A model generated the notes under the pieces. That model was given only the letters and a program-made list of their open reading frames with translations, was not told the origin of the DNA and did no database searches. Positions 1 to 5,753 of a stretch of 11,870 bases of DNA are shown in pieces; the first letter of the stretch is position 1; the number at the start of each line of letters is the position of its first letter. The position numbers and the translations under genes were made by a program. This DNA is from Chloroflexota bacterium (lineage in GTDB: Bacteria; Chloroflexota; Anaerolineae; Anaerolineales; Villigracilaceae): contig JAJYOH010000122.1 in assembly GCA_021796315.1 (NCBI GenBank), forward strand, positions 1 to 11,870. The letters are read 5' to 3'.

Positions 1-156
1 TTCTGGCTGGTTGTTCCCGCCCATCGGTATATTGCCATTGTTGTTATTCATATTGCTGTTCGGCATTCCACCGACGGGAGTCGCGCCAGCGTTTGGCGCG
101 CATGCGGACAAAATCAATGTCAATCCGATCACTGCAAATACCAATATTTTCTTCAT
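1..156 (-). CDS. Asn/Gly-rich lipoprotein, C-terminal part outside the window
   Basis: The gene reads leftward and runs off the window edge, so only the first 52 codons are visible. The start at 154-156 is preceded by a GAGGAAAT ribosome site. The N-terminus is MKK followed by a hydrophobic stretch (ILVFAVIGLTLIL) and a lipobox LSAC at residues 16-19, so Cys19 should be lipidated after export. The visible mature part is low-complexity, with Asn, Gly, Pro and Met (including a run of four Asn at about residues 37-40). This is a typical flexible linker after a lipid anchor. The functional domain is not visible, so no function can be given. It lies downstream of the small Cys-rich gene on the same strand, with 98 bases between them. 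Confidence 0.7.
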   Translation of the reverse strand, partial: MKKILVFAVIGLTLILSACAPNAGATPVGGMPNSNMNNNNGNIPMGGNNQPE

Positions 157-240
157 CGTTATTTCCTCTCAAAAGCTGGATAGCGCCTGACTATAAGGAA
201 TTTCCCCTACTCCAGCCAGCGCGATTTGACGCGTGCCACG

Positions 241-258
241 ATAGGCCATTTAGCCTAT
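241..258. repeat. Perfect 6-bp inverted repeat at a gene end
   Basis: ATAGGC (241-246) and GCCTAT (253-258) are exact reverse complements with a six-base spacer. The right arm overlaps the stop codon of the minus-strand gene at 255. It could form a short hairpin at the 3' end of that transcript, but no T-run follows on the minus strand, so a terminator role is weak. Confidence 0.3.
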
Positions 259-614
259 ACACCTTGCGGAACAGATACAGGTGGTTCCAGTGCCTGCCTG
301 ATTCCCGCCAGCAGTTTTGAGTCCACGCGTTGACGCGGCTCGTCCGCGATCGAAAGCCACGTCTGCCCGTCGTTACCATGCAGGAAGAGAGTGACGGGCG
401 CTTCCGTGCTTCCATACACAAGCAGGATCACCATCTGGCAGTCGCACTCCTCCGTCCCGTGATTGGGGCAGGGACAGTCGTGCTGTCCCGCGCGCGCGGT
501 ATGCAGGTCGAAGGTTTGCACGGCGCGCAGTCCCGCCTGTGACAAGCGTCTCTTTGTCCAACGCAGGGCCTGGTCGCAGGGATGGTTGATGGATAAAAAT
601 GGTGAAATACTCAT
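255..614 (-). CDS. Small Cys-rich conserved-type hypothetical protein
   Basis: A 119-residue soluble protein with no signal peptide or membrane segment. I chose the ATG at 612-614 because a GAGG ribosome site lies seven bases upstream; an in-frame start further out would add 19 residues without such support. A compact Cys cluster CPC...CDC (Cys47, 49, 57, 59) with a nearby His46 and His52 could hold a metal ion. It is followed by a beta-strand-like segment (MVILLVYG) and a second half that looks like a small alpha/beta fold. I do not recognise a named family, although the sequence resembles small uncharacterised proteins of Chloroflexota. Metal binding is inferred from the Cys spacing only. 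It is divergent from the gene at 775. Confidence 0.6.
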   Translation of the reverse strand: MSISPFLSINHPCDQALRWTKRRLSQAGLRAVQTFDLHTARAGQHDCPCPNHGTEECDCQMVILLVYGSTEAPVTLFLHGNDGQTWLSIADEPRQRVDSKLLAGIRQALEPPVSVPQGV

Positions 615-671
615 AAGCGCCTCAGGTGCTTCTATTCTATTGAAATCCCATCTTTTGTTGGAGCGCAACAT

Positions 672-687
672 TACGCATACCTGCGTA
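672..687. promoter_or_regulatory. Palindrome in divergent intergenic region, possible operator
   Basis: TACGCA (672-677) and TGCGTA (682-687) form a perfect inverted repeat around the spacer TACC. It sits in the 160-base gap between divergent genes (starts at 614 minus and 775 plus), where a repressor or activator dimer could control both directions. A -10-like TAGAAT can be read on the minus strand between the palindrome and the gene ending at 255, but no convincing -35 goes with it. The binding protein is unknown. Confidence 0.35.
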
Positions 688-774
688 GGCAGAATCGCTT
701 ATTGGCCGAACGCGCAACTTGGCGCAAGACGCCTATCCCTGCCAGGACTATGATGACGCCAAAGGAGATTAACG

Positions 775-1134
775 GTGAAACGAATTCTCATCCCCCTCGC
801 GGCATTCCTGCTCGGCTTTGGCGTGCAAGCCGCGCTCTATTCCATCCTGCGCTTCCGCCTCTTCATTCCAATCACATCCACAGGTCATGCAGGTTCGATG
901 ATGAGCGCCAGCGGCGGCACATCCGCCACCGCAATGATCGCGTGTTGCATTCACCACGTCACCGACGTTCTGCCCATCCTCGGCCTGAGCGCCGCCGCCA
1001 GTTTCCTCACGCGCTACCAGCGTCCCTTCATGCTGGTCGGCCTCGCCATGAATTTGATTGGCATCGGCGTCATGCTCTTCGTGCTATATCGCGAACGACA
1101 AAAACTTCAACCCGCTCTTGTGGAGACAAAATGA
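775..1134 (+). CDS. Small membrane protein with CCxHH motif, function unknown
   Basis: A 119-residue protein starting at GTG 775, placed by a good AAAGGAG site eight bases upstream. It has an N-terminal hydrophobic segment (about residues 4-24) that may be a membrane helix or signal anchor. Two further hydrophobic segments follow, about 64-80 and 87-104. Between them lies the striking stretch ACCIHHVTDVLPILGLSAA (about 55-73), where Cys-Cys-x-His-His at the edge of a helix could bind a metal or haem. The tail is short and charged (RERQKLQPALVETK). I recall similar uncharacterised membrane proteins in Chloroflexota but no assigned role. Its stop overlaps the next start in an ATGA, so the two genes are probably translationally coupled. 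A role in metal handling is a guess. Confidence 0.65.
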   Translation: MKRILIPLAAFLLGFGVQAALYSILRFRLFIPITSTGHAGSMMSASGGTSATAMIACCIHHVTDVLPILGLSAAASFLTRYQRPFMLVGLAMNLIGIGVMLFVLYRERQKLQPALVETK

Positions 1135-1316
1135 AACGCTTCCTGATTCCCTCACTCTTAATTCTGACATTGACCCTCGCGGCCTGCTCCGCGACTCCCC
1201 ACAGGATTTTGGGATCGAAAACCCAAAAGAATTCGGCCACTGCCCATTTACCCAAAGGCCACCTGGCACAAATGGCAAAAAACGCTCCAAGAACAGAAAT
1301 TCCCGCTTTATGTTAG
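1131..1316 (+). CDS. Very short putative lipoprotein, possibly a remnant
   Basis: A 61-residue frame beginning at ATG 1131 inside an ATGA overlap with the upstream gene. The first 20 residues are a clear lipoprotein signal: MKR, a hydrophobic stretch and the lipobox LAAC (Cys20). The 41-residue remainder is basic, low in recognisable structure, and ends early. Another frame (codons read from about 1173) stays open through the same stretch and ends at about 1322. It has a more protein-like composition with several Trp and aromatic residues, so the lipoprotein may have been longer and suffered an indel shortly after the lipobox. An inverted repeat TTTTGGG/CCCAAAA (1207-1213, 1222-1228) lies in the region. 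Existence of the start and signal is well supported; integrity of the rest is doubtful. Confidence 0.45.
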   Translation: MKRFLIPSLLILTLTLAACSATPHRILGSKTQKNSATAHLPKGHLAQMAKNAPRTEIPALC

Positions 1317-1332
1317 CGGAAACTAAAACTTA

Positions 1333-1352
1333 ATATAATCGGAGATATAATC
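1333..1352 (+). promoter_or_regulatory. Tandem TATAAT boxes, candidate promoter of the two-component genes
   Basis: The octamer ATATAATC occurs twice, at 1333-1340 and 1345-1352, each holding a perfect -10 hexamer TATAAT (1334-1339 and 1346-1351) twelve bases apart. No good -35 is present at normal spacing for either; the best for the first is ATGTTA (18-base spacer). Transcription would begin about 1346 or 1358, some 10-35 bases before the kinase start, giving a very short leader. This fits the lack of an obvious ribosome site at the kinase start. Confidence 0.45.
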
Positions 1353-1369
1353 ATCAAAATTGTTAACTA

Positions 1370-2851
1370 GTGTTGCGGATGAAAATTATTGATGCCATAC
1401 TGCGTTCGAAATTATTCAAGGTCGGCCTGCGCATAAAGGTTGTCATTGTTTTTGTCATACCGATGCTGCTGGCGTTATCTGCCTTATCTTATCTGCATAA
1501 TGTCCGTGAGCAAGGAGAGTTGGAAGAGCAAATAGAGACATCAACAATTCAATTGGGCGACATGGCTTTATCAGGTTTAAAGCATGCCATGTTGCGAAAT
1601 GACCGACAAGTGATTACTCGAATCCTTAATAATATTGGCAGCAATCCATCCATAAAACAAATATGGATCATCAACTCGAATTTCCGTATCATGGAAAGCA
1701 CCAATCCGGCAGACATTGGCAGGATCGTGCAGACAGATCAGGCAGGCTGCTCGGAATGCCATAAATATCCTCCGGCTACTCGTCCGCGCGTTACTCGTTT
1801 GCTGGTTGGCGAAGGTGTATTGCGAGTGGTCACGCCAATCCCTAATGAGCCAGAATGTCAGGCTTGCCATTCGGCGGATAGTGTTCATCTTGGCGTTCTC
1901 GTGATTGATGCGCCGCTTATGAAAATACAAGAACACATGAGAGATGACCAGACCTATAATATTTTATTTTCTCTTCTCTCAGTGGTAATGGTGGGATTGT
2001 TGGCATACCTATTGATCCAATGGTTAATCGTACAGCGCGTGGAGGTTCTTTATAAATCACTGGCCGCCTTCGCAGCGGGTGATTTTTCGGTTCGTGTGCC
2101 CAAACGCTGGCGAACAGAGGATGAGATCACCCGTTTGGCGGACTACTTCAACAATATAGCCGATGTGCTTCAACGCCATCAAAAAGAGCAAAATGATATT
2201 GCTATTGTGCGGCAGGAGGCAATAGCCGAGGAGCGTGAGAGGATCGCTCATGAATTACATGACGGAATTGCCCAGTTGCTGGCTTACCTAAACGCCAAGG
2301 TCTCAGCAACACGTGTGCTTTTGAGCAAAGAGCGCACTACGGCGGCTGATGAACAATTGTCCCAGATGGAGGACGCTGTTCAAAAACAGGCCACCGAGGT
2401 GCGCGCATCAATTATTGGATTGAGACTGGTGGGACAAAGCGGCAGTGGCCTGATCAAAAACTTGCAGGATTACGTTGTAATGTGCAATCGCTTGAGCAAT
2501 CTAAATGTGACGTTGGATGTCGGCCCGGGTGTGGAACCCTTGCATATTGATCCTGAGACGGAACTTCATCTTCTTCGTATCGTTCAAGAGTCGATTAGTA
2601 ATATCCGAAAGCATGCGTCGGCCACGGAAGCTAAAATTATAGTTCTTATAGAAGATGCGGAGCTTCTGATTGAAATTCAAGATAATGGAATCGGGTTTGA
2701 TCCCTGGCAAAATAGTTTTTGGAAGCCGCCTCATTTTGGGCTTCGGACGATGGGGGAGCGCGCCGAAAAAATTAAAGCAGTATTCAAACTGGACTCTGCG
2801 CCCGGCCAGGGTGTGCGTGTTACGGTGCGAGTCAAGTTGGAAGAGGTTTAA
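1370..2851 (+). CDS. Membrane sensor histidine kinase with two c-haem sites in its external domain
   Basis: A 493-residue hybrid of haem protein and NarX/LiaS-type kinase. In order: a cytoplasmic N-terminus, a first membrane helix (about 21-41), an external sensor domain (42-196), a second helix (about 197-219), a HAMP linker (220-270), a HisKA_3 dimerisation domain and a C-terminal ATPase domain. The sensor holds two CxxCH sites, CSECH (127-131) and CQACH (163-167). The phospho-accepting His is His297 in RIAHELHDG. The ATPase shows the N-box (IVQESISNIRKHA), DNGIGFD (438-444) and HFGLRTMGERA (455-465). The start is uncertain: GTG 1370 or ATG 1379, neither with a ribosome site. It should autophosphorylate in response to haem redox state or a haem ligand and pass phosphate to the regulator encoded three bases downstream. 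The signal itself is inferred. Confidence 0.92.
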   Translation: MLRMKIIDAILRSKLFKVGLRIKVVIVFVIPMLLALSALSYLHNVREQGELEEQIETSTIQLGDMALSGLKHAMLRNDRQVITRILNNIGSNPSIKQIWIINSNFRIMESTNPADIGRIVQTDQAGCSECHKYPPATRPRVTRLLVGEGVLRVVTPIPNEPECQACHSADSVHLGVLVIDAPLMKIQEHMRDDQTYNILFSLLSVVMVGLLAYLLIQWLIVQRVEVLYKSLAAFAAGDFSVRVPKRWRTEDEITRLADYFNNIADVLQRHQKEQNDIAIVRQEAIAEERERIAHELHDGIAQLLAYLNAKVSATRVLLSKERTTAADEQLSQMEDAVQKQATEVRASIIGLRLVGQSGSGLIKNLQDYVVMCNRLSNLNVTLDVGPGVEPLHIDPETELHLLRIVQESISNIRKHASATEAKIIVLIEDAELLIEIQDNGIGFDPWQNSFWKPPHFGLRTMGERAEKIKAVFKLDSAPGQGVRVTVRVKLEEV

Positions 2852-2854
2852 CCG

Positions 2855-3511
2855 ATGCGGGTGTTAGTTGCAGACGATCACTCTCTCTTTCGTGACGGCC
2901 TAGTCAGCCTGCTCGAGGCGGCCGATTTCACAGTAGTCGGACAGGCAGGCGATGGACAGAGCGCCGTGGAACAGGCTATGACCCTTCGACCGGATTTGAT
3001 TCTATTGGATCTACATATGCCGATCATGAATGGGCTGGAGGCTTTGCGACAGATTAGGGTAAAACTTCCAGAGACGCAGATTGTCATGCTGACCGTTTCA
3101 GACGATGAAAATAACCTGCTTGAGGCAATCAAGGCAGGCGCGAATGGCTACCTTCTCAAGCATCTTAATTCGCAAGCCTTCCTCAAGGCTCTGGATGGGT
3201 TGCAACGCGGCGAAGCCGCGATCACCCGCGCGGCAACCACCAAGGTGATGAAAAATCTGGCCGATCTTTCCGCCCAAAAGGAAACCCCGAAGTTGGGCGT
3301 GGCATTGTCAGATCGCGAGATTGAGATTTTACGGCTGGTCGCTGACGGACATTCCAATCAGGTAATCTCTGAAAGGGTCTCATTGAGTGAGAACACAGTG
3401 AAATATCACATAAAGAATATTTTGCAAAAGCTCAACGTTCATACCCGGATGGAAGCGGCAATTTTTGCCATGCGCAACGGATTGCTCAAAGAAGATATTC
3501 CGCCAAAATAG
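2855..3511 (+). CDS. NarL/LuxR-family response regulator
   Basis: A 218-residue two-domain regulator of normal family length. The receiver domain (1 to about 120) has the acidic pair Asp7-Asp8, the phospho-acceptor Asp52 in LILLDLHMP, Thr80 and Lys102, all the residues needed for phosphorylation. The C-terminal helix-turn-helix (about 150-207) starts LSDREIEILRLVADG and contains the recognition-helix stretch SENTVKYHIKNIL. It follows the kinase by three bases, with its ribosome site (GAAGAGG) inside the kinase end, so the two form a co-translated pair. The adjacent control region at 3566-3736 and the cytochrome operon behind it are the obvious targets (inference from position). Confidence 0.95.
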   Translation: MRVLVADDHSLFRDGLVSLLEAADFTVVGQAGDGQSAVEQAMTLRPDLILLDLHMPIMNGLEALRQIRVKLPETQIVMLTVSDDENNLLEAIKAGANGYLLKHLNSQAFLKALDGLQRGEAAITRAATTKVMKNLADLSAQKETPKLGVALSDREIEILRLVADGHSNQVISERVSLSENTVKYHIKNILQKLNVHTRMEAAIFAMRNGLLKEDIPPK

Positions 3512-3531
3512 ATTTGTTCATTTCAATTTCC

Positions 3532-3565
3532 AACGGCTGTTCAGATTGAACAGCCGTTTTTCTTT
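3532..3565 (+). terminator. Strong intrinsic terminator after the two-component genes
   Basis: AACGGCTGTTCA (3532-3543) pairs perfectly with TGAACAGCCGTT (3547-3558) around a three-base loop GAT, giving a 12-bp stem followed by TTTCTTT. It begins 20 bases after the regulator stop and separates that transcript from the cytochrome operon. Confidence 0.92.
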
Positions 3566-3581
3566 AATCTACTTTCTGTGC

Positions 3582-3655
3582 GGGTAGTTTGACTCCTACC
3601 TGGTTGGATAGAGAAGCATGAGGAAATACTACCCTCTTATGGATTGACATCTACC
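3582..3655. promoter_or_regulatory. Cluster of four CTACC elements, candidate regulator sites
   Basis: CTACC occurs at 3596-3600, 3629-3633 and 3651-3655 on the plus strand and once on the minus strand (GGTAG, 3583-3587). The three plus-strand copies are 33 and 22 bases apart, i.e. multiples of about one helical turn. The outer pair GGGTAGT (3582-3588) and ACTACCC (3628-3634) is an exact inverted repeat. NarL-type regulators are known to bind TAC-rich heptamers in direct and inverted arrays, so these may be sites for the regulator encoded just upstream. The match to the E. coli NarL heptamer is only partial. Confidence 0.4.
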
Positions 3656-3665
3656 TTCCTTAGTG

Positions 3666-3718
3666 TTGGATTAAAACACGGCCTCTAATATACTAATTGT
3701 GCAATTAGTCACAATTGT
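3666..3718 (+). promoter_or_regulatory. Candidate operon promoter with overlapping CRP/FNR-like palindrome
   Basis: TTGGAT (3666-3671) and TATACT (3689-3694) are 17 bases apart and form a plausible promoter. Over and just after the -10 lie nested symmetric elements: ACTAATTG-TG-CAATTAGT (3692-3709, perfect), AATTGTG-N8-CACAATT (3695-3701 and 3710-3716, perfect) and ACAATTGT (3711-3718). The second keeps the TGTG...CACA core and spacing of a CRP-family operator. In that position a bound dimer would block this promoter. A perfect -35 hexamer TTGACA at 3644-3649 has no matching -10 at 16-18 bases, so it is a weaker alternative. Confidence 0.45.
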
Positions 3719-3736
3719 CTAGAGAAGTATTAATTA

Positions 3737-4159
3737 ATGATTAGCATGATGGATTCCAAGATTGCCATATTGACAGATCATTCTTTGCTCGCCGAAGGGC
3801 TTATCTCCCGTTTGCGCGGATACTTGGATTCGCTCGAATTGCAGGTGTTTGATGTAAACCAGGCTGATGTGCTGACTCAGATCGTTGCTTTTCACCCATC
3901 GGTCATTATTTTGGAGGAAATCGAACCCCAGCAACTTGAGACATGTTCATTGAAGCGTATGCTGAGTTTATTGCCCAACCTGATGGTGATCTACCTGCGC
4001 CTGGGAGAGCAGAACATTCAAGTTATTGAAAGCGAACAATATCCTGCCAAAGAGGTGAGAGAAGTAGTGGACATTATCCGTCAGTCGCGGAGCCATCATT
4101 CTGGAAAAATCCCGCAAGAAGCGGCCAAGAATCTTCCCGTGAGTCAGGCCGTTGGATAA
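3737..4159 (+). CDS. Stand-alone degenerate receiver (pseudo-receiver) protein
   Basis: A 140-residue protein resembling only the receiver half of a LuxR-type regulator. Its start region (KIAILTDHSLLAEGLISRL) aligns by eye with the receiver of the regulator encoded at 2855 (VLVADDHSLFRDGLVSLL). The first acidic residue of the usual pair is Thr13, leaving one Asp (Asp14), and the phospho-acceptor Asp is replaced by Glu60 in VIILEE. The usual Thr/Ser and Lys switch residues are not recognisable. It therefore probably cannot be phosphorylated normally and may be locked in an active-like state or act by protein contact. There is no DNA-binding domain; the tail (about 118-140) looks disordered. 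The start at 3737 has AGAGAAG nine bases upstream; an ATG at 3746 is possible. It is the first gene of the cytochrome operon. Confidence 0.7.
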   Translation: MISMMDSKIAILTDHSLLAEGLISRLRGYLDSLELQVFDVNQADVLTQIVAFHPSVIILEEIEPQQLETCSLKRMLSLLPNLMVIYLRLGEQNIQVIESEQYPAKEVREVVDIIRQSRSHHSGKIPQEAAKNLPVSQAVG

Positions 4160-4175
4160 AGCAAGGAGATCTGCA

Positions 4176-5522
4176 TTGATTGGAAACCGTGAACTTCGCA
4201 AGTTTGTGATCGGCTTGGGATTCATGGCCGTTCTTTCCTGGGTTGGTTGGAGCGCGTCAACTGTCGGGGTCAGCGCACAGGCAATCGGCACGCAAACGCC
4301 CGTTGTAACGGCGACCCGCACACAGGTCCCGATTGAAGCGACGCCCGCCTCCCGGAATTTGGTCACTCCCCCCGTCCCGTTGGATGCTGAGCCGCACAGC
4401 AATTGTTTGATGTGCCACTCTGATCCGCAATTCACGGGCGTCTTTGAAAACCGCCAGGAAATTTCTTTGTTTGTTTCCCAGGATCATTATGGCAGATCGG
4501 TGCATGGCAAGAAGGGCTTGCAATGCGCGGCCTGTCACCCAAACATCAGCGGTTATCCACATAACGAGACCAAGCAAGTAACCTGCATGGAATGTCACGA
4601 CGAGCAGGGCGGTAACATGCAGACAAAGTTTGTTGCGATGCGCGTGGATCTTCCTTATGCCGATCAGCGCGCGATGAGCCTGCCGATCAATGAGTATTGC
4701 CGCCCATGCCATGAAAAGGAATTTGATTCAACGATAGACAGCGCGCATGTCAAAGTTTTAAACAGCGGTAATACCCAGGCGCCCGTTTGTATGGATTGCC
4801 ACGGCAGTCATGAGATGACACCGCCCGATGAACCGCGCTCGAAAATTTCGCAGACCTGCGCGGTGTGCCATGAGGCGGTTTATTCATCCTATAAAAGCAG
4901 TGTGCATGGGGCGGCGCTCGAAAACGAATCCAACCCGGATGTGCCGAGTTGCATTGACTGTCACGGAGTTCACAATGTGCGCGGGCCGCGCGATCCGTCT
5001 TTTCGCGGCGACAGCATTGTGATTTGCGGGAAGTGCCACAACAACGCGTCGTTGATGGAGAAGTACGGCGTTTCGACGGCTGTCTTCAATACTTATCTTG
5101 ACGATTTCCATGGCCGAACGGTTAATCTCTTCCGCGAGAAGGGCGGACTTTCGAGCAACAAAGCGGTGTGCTTTGATTGTCACGGGATCCATAACATCCG
5201 CCGCGTGGATGATCCGCTCTCGTCTGTTTACCCAACCAATTTACAGAAGACCTGCCAGCAGTGTCACGAAGAAGCATCCATTCGTTTCCCCCAAGCCTGG
5301 CTGAGTCATTACACGCCGAGTTGGGAAAAGACACCATTGTTGTATGCGGTCAACCTGGCTTACAAACTTCTTATCCCTGGAACGCTGGGCGGCTTTGCAA
5401 TTTACATCGGGCTGGATGCCCGCAAGCGTTGGGGTGATAAACGCCAACAGCGTAAGCGGCTCAAAGCGATGGCTGAAGAGGAATTTGATGACTACGACTT
5501 TGAAAAAAACGACAAGCAGTAA
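4176..5522 (+). CDS. Decahaem c-type cytochrome with C-terminal membrane anchor
   Basis: I place the start at TTG 4176 because AAGGAG (4163-4168) lies seven bases before it; the frame stays open back to another TTG at 4152 that has no such site. The 448-residue protein has a signal-like hydrophobic N-terminus (about 8-34, ending VSAQA), a Thr/Pro-rich linker, then ten CxxCH haem sites beginning at residues 77, 117, 137, 175, 205, 228, 259, 284, 332 and 360. A single membrane helix (about 388-412) and a basic then acidic cytoplasmic tail follow. The layout of a multihaem domain with a C-terminal anchor, encoded next to a cytochrome b, resembles the Geobacter Cbc-type quinol-oxidising complexes (CbcA/CbcB). 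It should carry electrons outward from the cytochrome b. The exact partner and direction are inferred. Confidence 0.88.
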   Translation: MIGNRELRKFVIGLGFMAVLSWVGWSASTVGVSAQAIGTQTPVVTATRTQVPIEATPASRNLVTPPVPLDAEPHSNCLMCHSDPQFTGVFENRQEISLFVSQDHYGRSVHGKKGLQCAACHPNISGYPHNETKQVTCMECHDEQGGNMQTKFVAMRVDLPYADQRAMSLPINEYCRPCHEKEFDSTIDSAHVKVLNSGNTQAPVCMDCHGSHEMTPPDEPRSKISQTCAVCHEAVYSSYKSSVHGAALENESNPDVPSCIDCHGVHNVRGPRDPSFRGDSIVICGKCHNNASLMEKYGVSTAVFNTYLDDFHGRTVNLFREKGGLSSNKAVCFDCHGIHNIRRVDDPLSSVYPTNLQKTCQQCHEEASIRFPQAWLSHYTPSWEKTPLLYAVNLAYKLLIPGTLGGFAIYIGLDARKRWGDKRQQRKRLKAMAEEEFDDYDFEKNDKQ

Positions 5523-5736
5523 ATCGAAGGCCGATCCTCAGGCGGAAGAAGCAGCCGAACTTGAAACGATTCGCGCCCGGATGAAAGCGCGTCGGTTGAG
5601 AGCAGCGCGTCAATTGGCGGACCGAATGCGGGTCCAGCCGGACGGGACGCGGGTCTTCATCCGATTCGACGCGCGCGAACGCCTCCAGCATCAAACCCTG
5701 ATCGGGTCGTTCACCGCTTTGGGCATACCGGCCTGA
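5488..5736 (+). CDS. N-terminal part of a split cytochrome b (quinol-oxidising type)
   Basis: An 82-residue frame whose ATG at 5488 lies inside the end of the decahaem gene (35-base overlap) with AGAGGA five bases upstream. The first ~55 residues are charged and Lys/Arg/Ala-rich, probably a cytoplasmic extension. The last part, RFDARERLQHQTLIGSFTALGI, is the typical beginning of helix 1 of FdhI/HydC-like cytochrome b proteins, including a likely haem-ligand His in RLQHQ. The frame then ends prematurely at TGA 5734-5736. Reading the -1 frame from about 5724 continues directly into the family-typical (I/T)TGL-x-Q-F sequence and the rest of the protein. So this is one half of a gene whose other half begins at 5736; see the recoding entry. 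Confidence 0.75.
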   Translation: MTTTLKKTTSSKSKADPQAEEAAELETIRARMKARRLRAARQLADRMRVQPDGTRVFIRFDARERLQHQTLIGSFTALGIPA

Positions 5737-5753
5737 TGCAATCCTTCAGCAGG
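5718..5753 (+). other. Frame break in cytochrome b: possible -1 frameshift site or one-base deletion
   Basis: The upstream frame reads GCT TTG GGC ATA CCG GCC TGA; the downstream frame reads CAT ACC GGC CTG ATG. The junction has the slippery form X XXY YYZ as T TTG GGC (5718-5724). Seven bases later comes a possible short stem, CCTGATG (5732-5738) with CAGCAGG (5747-5753), six of seven pairs, loop of eight. A -1 slip here would give ...ALG-H-TGLMQ, a 304-residue cytochrome b. A single missing base after 5726 (GGC ATn ACC) gives ...ALG-I-TGLMQ of the same length. The frame break is certain from the sequence. Its cause (true recoding, real mutation, or sequencing/assembly error) cannot be decided here. 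Confidence 0.6.

Noticed and set aside
93..753. Several plus-strand frames (93-320, 330-542, 463-753) at the window start
   Set aside because: They lie opposite the two minus-strand genes, and lack ribosome sites and domain-like composition.
3644..3649. Perfect -35 hexamer TTGACA
   Set aside because: At 16-18 bases downstream only TTGGAT, TGGATT or GGATTA is found, poor as -10 boxes; the TTGGAT/TATACT pair is a better promoter.
4152..4175. Eight-codon N-terminal extension of the decahaem gene from TTG 4152
   Set aside because: This start overlaps the stop of the preceding gene without a ribosome site, whereas TTG 4176 has AAGGAG at ideal distance and puts the signal peptide nearer the N-terminus.
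3968..4435. Long minus-strand open frame (155 codons) opposite the receiver and decahaem genes
   Set aside because: It crosses two plus-strand genes that have clear protein features; its own translation shows no motif, and no ribosome site or operon partner supports it.
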